The notes under the pieces are model-generated. The model did not search any database, was not told where the DNA came from, and saw only the letters and a program-made list of their open reading frames with translations. Positions 61,156-64,000 of a stretch of DNA of 64,000 nt are shown here, piece after piece. Origin of the DNA: Alphaproteobacteria bacterium (GTDB lineage: Bacteria > Pseudomonadota > Alphaproteobacteria > ATCC43930 > CGMCC-115725); assembly GCA_028871455.1 (NCBI GenBank), contig JAGWNF010000010.1:38223-102222 (forward strand), read 5' to 3'. Both the position numbers and the translations under genes were made by a program. Numbering within the stretch: the stretch's first letter is position 1; every line of letters starts with the position of its first letter.

Positions 61156-62328
61156 ATAAGCAGGCTGCCGCTGGCCCGCTTCAAGGTGGTCGACCTCACG
61201 CGCGTGCGCGCCGGCCCCACCTGCGTGCGCCAGCTTGCCGATTGGGGCGCCGACGTGATCAAGGTCGAGGACCCGAAGGGCGATTCCGGCCTCGGCGGCG
61301 AGCGCGACGGTCCGGATTTCCAGAACATCCACCGCAACAAGCGCGGCATCACGCTCGACCTCAAGAAGCCCGAAGCCGTCGTGATCCTGAAGCGGCTGGT
61401 GGCAAAAGCCGACATCGTGGTCGAGAATTTCCGGCCCGACGTCAAATTCCGGCTCGGCATTGACTACGACAGCCTCAAGACGGTCAATCCGCGCCTCGTC
61501 TATGCCAGCATCTCGGGCTTCGGCCAGGACGGTCCCTATCGCGAGCGGCCGGGCGTCGACCAGATCGCGCAGGGCATGGGCGGCCTGATGTGGATCACCG
61601 GCGAGCCCGGCCGCGGTCCGATGCGCGTCGGCATTCCGATCGCCGACCTGACCGCCGGACTCTTCACCGCCATCGGCATCCTGGTGGCGCTCTTGGAACG
61701 CGAGGAATCCGGCGAGGGCCAGTACGTCGAAAGCTCGCTGCTCGCGTCGCAGATCGCCATGCTCGATTTTCAGGCGGCGCGCTGGTTGATGAAGGGCGAG
61801 GTGCCGGGCCAGGCCGGCAACAACCATCCGACCAGCATTCCGACCGGCGTTTTTCCGACGAAGGACGGCTTCATCAACATCGCCACCGCCGGCGAGGAGC
61901 TGTGGCATCGCCTGGCGGATGCGCTCGGCCGGCCCGAACTCAAGACCGATCCCGATTACGCCAGTGCCGCTTCGCGCCGCAAGAACCGCGATCGGCTCAA
62001 CGCGCTCATCGCTTCGATCACGCCGGCCAGGAGCTCCGCCGAATGGGTCGATCTGCTGACCAAGGCGGGTGTGCCGTCGGGCCCGATCAACAAGACGAAC
62101 GAAGTCTTCGCCGATCCGCAGGTGAAGCACCTCGAGATGGCGCGCAAGGTGAAGCACGCGCGGCTCGGCGAGATCGAGCTGGTCGGTCAGGCGGTGAGCC
62201 TGTCGCGCACACCCTGGGCGCTCCGACGTGCGACGCCCGATCTCGGCGAGCATACCGCCGATGTACTGCGCGAATTGGGCTACGCCGAGACCGATATCGC
62301 GCGGCTCAAGCAGGACGGCGTGGTGTAG
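61156..62328 (+). CDS. CaiB/BaiF-family CoA transferase with ATA in place of the start codon
   Basis: This 390-residue family III CoA transferase has FKVVDLTRVRAGP at the N-terminus, GADVIKVEDP, ENFRPDVKFRLGI, the catalytic-aspartate region IPIADLTAGLFTAIGIL, EGQYVESSLLASQ and GAGVPSGPINK-like TKAGVPSGPIN. Homologues start MSRLPLARFK; here the codon before SRLPLARF is ATA (61156), with a GGAG site at 61143-61146. Either an ATA start is used or the ATG was lost. No in-frame ATG exists until well inside the gene; an ATT at 61147 is too close to the GGAG. Confidence 0.8.
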   Translation: MSRLPLARFKVVDLTRVRAGPTCVRQLADWGADVIKVEDPKGDSGLGGERDGPDFQNIHRNKRGITLDLKKPEAVVILKRLVAKADIVVENFRPDVKFRLGIDYDSLKTVNPRLVYASISGFGQDGPYRERPGVDQIAQGMGGLMWITGEPGRGPMRVGIPIADLTAGLFTAIGILVALLEREESGEGQYVESSLLASQIAMLDFQAARWLMKGEVPGQAGNNHPTSIPTGVFPTKDGFINIATAGEELWHRLADALGRPELKTDPDYASAASRRKNRDRLNALIASITPARSSAEWVDLLTKAGVPSGPINKTNEVFADPQVKHLEMARKVKHARLGEIELVGQAVSLSRTPWALRRATPDLGEHTADVLRELGYAETDIARLKQDGVV

Positions 62329-62333
62329 CTGCC

Positions 62334-62924
62334 TTAGGGCGGCGTCGGCGTGGCCGCCGGTACGAAGCGCGCGATGTGGCGATAGTGATCGATGCTGACG
62401 AAGATCAGCCAGCTTTCGCCCATACCGCGCACGAAGATCAGGCGGTGCGCGCCGCGATGACCGCTGGCGTAGTCGAGATCGGCTTCGACGTAGCGGCCGC
62501 GCCACTGCGCCGGCAGGCGACGCTCGCGATCGGAATAACGGTTGCCGCCGATGGCGCCACCGGGCGCGACCGCCCACAGATCGCCGCCCGGACGCCAGCC
62601 GTCATCCTCGGCCACGCGTTTCGTCAGGTAGCAGGGCGGCAGCGCGCCGTGGGCGTGGATGTATTCGGCGACCTCGCGAAAAGCGTCGGGATCGGCAAGA
62701 CTGCTACGCCGCGCAAAGTTCAGCAACGCCGTGTCCTGCGGTGACGACAGATGCAGATCGGTGCCGCAGACGCCCGCCGCCGATGCGCAAGCCGGCAAGA
62801 GGATGACAGCAACTGCCGCGACGAACGCGGTCGCGATAAACGATGCCCCCTCACCCTGCCCTCTCTCCCGGGAAGGGAGAGAGGGTTGCTTTGAGCTGGT
62901 GAGGCGCGACCGAGCCTTACTCAA
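62334..62924 (-). CDS. Barnase-family secreted guanyl-specific ribonuclease
   Basis: This 196-residue protein has a signal-peptide-like part (FIATAFVAAVAVILLPACASA) and a C-terminal RNase of the barnase/N1 family. It shows PCYLTKRVAEDDGW, APGGAIGGNRYSDRERRLP, EADLDYASGHRGAHRLIF and VSIDHYRHIARF. The catalytic glutamate, arginine and histidine of barnase have counterparts here (E of EADLDY, R of HRGAHR, H of DHY). No barstar-like gene is next to it. The start is doubtful: the only near start is TTG 62924, which places a repeat element inside the coding region. Confidence 0.8.
   Translation of the reverse strand: MSKARSRLTSSKQPSLPSRERGQGEGASFIATAFVAAVAVILLPACASAAGVCGTDLHLSSPQDTALLNFARRSSLADPDAFREVAEYIHAHGALPPCYLTKRVAEDDGWRPGGDLWAVAPGGAIGGNRYSDRERRLPAQWRGRYVEADLDYASGHRGAHRLIFVRGMGESWLIFVSIDHYRHIARFVPAATPTPP
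62848..62885 (+). repeat. Extragenic palindromic repeat with perfect 11-base stem
   Basis: CCCTCTCTCCC (62859-62869) and GGGAGAGAGGG (62875-62885) form a perfect hairpin with a 5-base loop. The flanking CCCTCACCCTGCC on the left matches the CCCTCACCCT...CCCTCTCCC element widespread in proteobacterial genomes. It lies where the barnase-like gene's 5' end should be, and if the TTG start is used the repeat is translated. Confidence 0.75.
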
Positions 62925-62959
62925 CGTGAGTGAGGGGGCGATGCGTGGTTGTTTGATTG

Positions 62960-63610
62960 CTATGCCGCCGTGACGCCAACGGGGCAGCTCACGCCGGTGC
63001 CGCCGAGGCCGCAATAGCCGCCGGGATTTTTCGCCAGATATTGCTGGTGATAATCCTCGGCGTAGTAGAACGCGCCGGCTTGCTTGATCTCGGTCGTGAT
63101 CCCACCGCGGCCGGCCTTGGCCAGCGCCTTGGCATAGGCGTCGCGCGAGGCTTCGGCCGCCTTCTGCTGCGAAGCATTCGTCGAGTAGATCGCCGAACGG
63201 TATTGCGTACCGACGTCGTTGCCCTGGCGCATGCCCTGGGTCGGATCGTGGCTTTCCCAGAACGCCTTGAGCAGGCGCTCGTAGGAGATCTTTTTCGGGT
63301 CATAGGCGACCAGCACGATCTCGGCATGGCCGGTTCGGCCGGAGCAGACTTCCTCGTAAGTCGGATTGGGCGTCATGCCACCGGCGTAGCCGACCGCGGT
63401 GGCGTAGACGCCGTTCAACTGCCAGAACGCGCGTTCGGCGCCCCAGAAGCAGCCGAGGCCGAACTGCGCCGTCTCGATACCGGCGGGGAAGGGCGGCACG
63501 ATGCGTCGGCCGTTGACGAAATGAGTCTCGGGCACCGGCATCTTGGTGGCGCGGCCGGGCAGTGCCTCGCCGGGCATGGGCATCTCGACTTTCTTGCGGG
63601 CCATCCACAT
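62960..63610 (-). CDS. msrA: Peptide-methionine (S)-S-oxide reductase
   Basis: This 216-residue MsrA repairs oxidised methionine. The catalytic [11 protein letters not shown] motif is at about residue 52, preceded by FGL. Matching segments are [58 protein letters not shown] and the C-terminal [13 protein letters not shown] with two resolving cysteines. The ATG at 63610 follows AAGGAGA at 7 bases. It is convergent with nothing nearby and lies upstream of the barnase-like gene on the same strand. Confidence 0.95.
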   Translation of the reverse strand: MWMARKKVEMPMPGEALPGRATKMPVPETHFVNGRRIVPPFPAGIETAQFGLGCFWGAERAFWQLNGVYATAVGYAGGMTPNPTYEEVCSGRTGHAEIVLVAYDPKKISYERLLKAFWESHDPTQGMRQGNDVGTQYRSAIYSTNASQQKAAEASRDAYAKALAKAGRGGITTEIKQAGAFYYAEDYHQQYLAKNPGGYCGLGGTGVSCPVGVTAA

Positions 63611-63715
63611 GCGCGATCTCCTTTTTGCTTGTTGGCGGGAGCGGGCACGGGTGAATCTGGGCCTGTGGACGCGCCAACGCAACAGGCGCTCACGCAGGCT
63701 TGAAGGAGCGCGAGC

Positions 63716-63856
63716 ATGGCCGGACCGACGGTGGCGATCATCGCCATGGGCGAGATGGGCGCGGGCCTGGCGGCGCGACTGACCGCGCGTGGCGCGCGCG
63801 TGCGCACGTCGCTCGCCGGCCGCAGCGCGGCGCGATCGCTTGCTGGCGGGCCTTAG
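63716..63856 (+). pseudogene. NAD-binding dehydrogenase gene cut by an IS5-family element
   Basis: From ATG 63716 the frame reads [25 protein letters not shown], a Rossmann nucleotide-binding start of the 6-phosphogluconate/3-hydroxyisobutyrate dehydrogenase type, then [14 protein letters not shown]. It ends in TAG at 63854-63856, exactly where an IS5-like terminal sequence begins. About 250 residues of the protein are absent. The upstream leader has GGAG at 63704-63707, so the broken gene still has a normal start. Confidence 0.8.
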
Positions 63857-64000
63857 AGCCGATCCAGAAAGTTAGGATTCAGGAGCAATGAGCTGGCCGG
63901 GTCAGGCGTCGGAGCATGATTCGGATCATAGCGAGACGGACAAAGGCGGCGGCGGTTCGTGCGTAGCGCTCGAAGTCGCGCGCGAGGCGTCGATTGTGGC
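63857..64000 (-). mobile_element. IS5-family insertion sequence, one end (partial)
   Basis: The element's terminal region runs from about 63857, beginning GAGCCGATCCAGAAAGTTAG, which resembles the terminal inverted repeat of the IS427-like group of the IS5 family. The element continues past the window end. It lies right after the stop that truncates the dehydrogenase gene, and its transposase end reads leftward at 63879-64000. Confidence 0.75.
63879..64000 (-). CDS. IS5-family transposase, C-terminal end (partial)
   Basis: The minus-strand frame reads HNRRLARDFERYARTAAAFV, then RLAMIRIMLRRLTRPAHCS and stop at 63881-63879. The NRRL..D.ER and AMIRIMLRRL pattern is the conserved C-terminal end of DDE transposases of the IS5 family. 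The rest lies beyond the window. It is within the partial element that cuts the dehydrogenase gene. Confidence 0.88.
   Translation of the reverse strand, partial: HNRRLARDFERYARTAAAFVRLAMIRIMLRRLTRPAHCS

Overview
The window is GC-rich chromosomal DNA from an alphaproteobacterium. That placement rests on TrcR (DUF1013), a COQ9-family protein, three-subunit PntAA/AB/B transhydrogenase, GTG-started rpsU, DUF1192 and DUF465 small proteins, split transketolase-GAPDH-class I aldolase genes, and a ROSE-like RNA thermometer in front of an Hsp20 gene. A Rhodospirillales-like host is my best guess, not proven. Almost all of the sequence is coding. Most other open frames are GC-driven shadows.

Layout. 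0-4 kb: end of nadB, nadC, a short-chain-dehydrogenase scar, two MFS transporters and tRNA-Gln(TTG). 4-10 kb: tkt, gap, a small unknown gene, fba, thiE (a glycolysis/pentose phosphate/thiamin run that lacks pgk) and a TonB-like protein. 10-13 kb: a small SeqA-N/RAMA DNA-binding candidate with a repeated operator, then divergent epmA/efp and an inositol-phosphatase-family gene. 13-17.5 kb: an envelope set (OmpA-like protein, MotA/TolQ-like channel, coiled-coil OmpA/MotB-like protein), rpmE, and hsp20 with heat-shock promoter and thermometer. 17.5-25 kb: a 1038-residue membrane-anchored coiled-coil protein, hydrolase, 3-hydroxybutyrate dehydrogenase, quinone oxidoreductase and trcR. 25-34 kb: propionyl-CoA synthetase, SIMPL protein, phosphofructokinase, a lone Flp pilin, purEK, coq9-def, rpsU and a Nudix hydrolase. 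34-41 kb: two small unknown genes, pntAA-AB-B, an ECF sigma/anti-sigma pair, alcohol dehydrogenase and a UDP-glucuronate-epimerase-like gene. 41-47 kb: long-chain acyl-CoA synthetase, oligoendopeptidase F, an ABC1 kinase and an unknown AT-richer gene. 47-57 kb: an extracellular polysaccharide region with uxs, ugd, a GT87-like membrane protein, galE, a fused glycoside hydrolase-GT2 protein and an ABC exporter. 57-64 kb: TerC/YjbE, MFS, an orphan FlhF-like GTPase, DedA, a CaiB-type CoA transferase with ATA where ATG is expected, a barnase-family secreted RNase, msrA and an IS5-family element cutting a dehydrogenase gene.

The polysaccharide genes fit together. Ugd makes UDP-glucuronate, Uxs makes UDP-xylose, the 40.3 kb epimerase probably makes UDP-galacturonate, and GalE makes UDP-galactose. 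The GH-GT2 protein and ABC exporter then probably polymerise, trim and export a glycan.

A recurring theme is gene decay. At least five loci keep only ends of genes: the SDR tail, an acyl-CoA synthetase with its middle deleted, an MFS transporter with its middle deleted, a frameshifted hydrolase tail and an IS-cut dehydrogenase. The most novel candidates are the SeqA-N/RAMA protein with its three-fold ACTAT operator, the GH-GT2/ABC locus and the barnase-like RNase whose N-terminus appears to run through a repeat element. No CRISPR array, prophage or complete mobile element is visible. No gap over 300 bases lacks a gene or a recognisable remnant.
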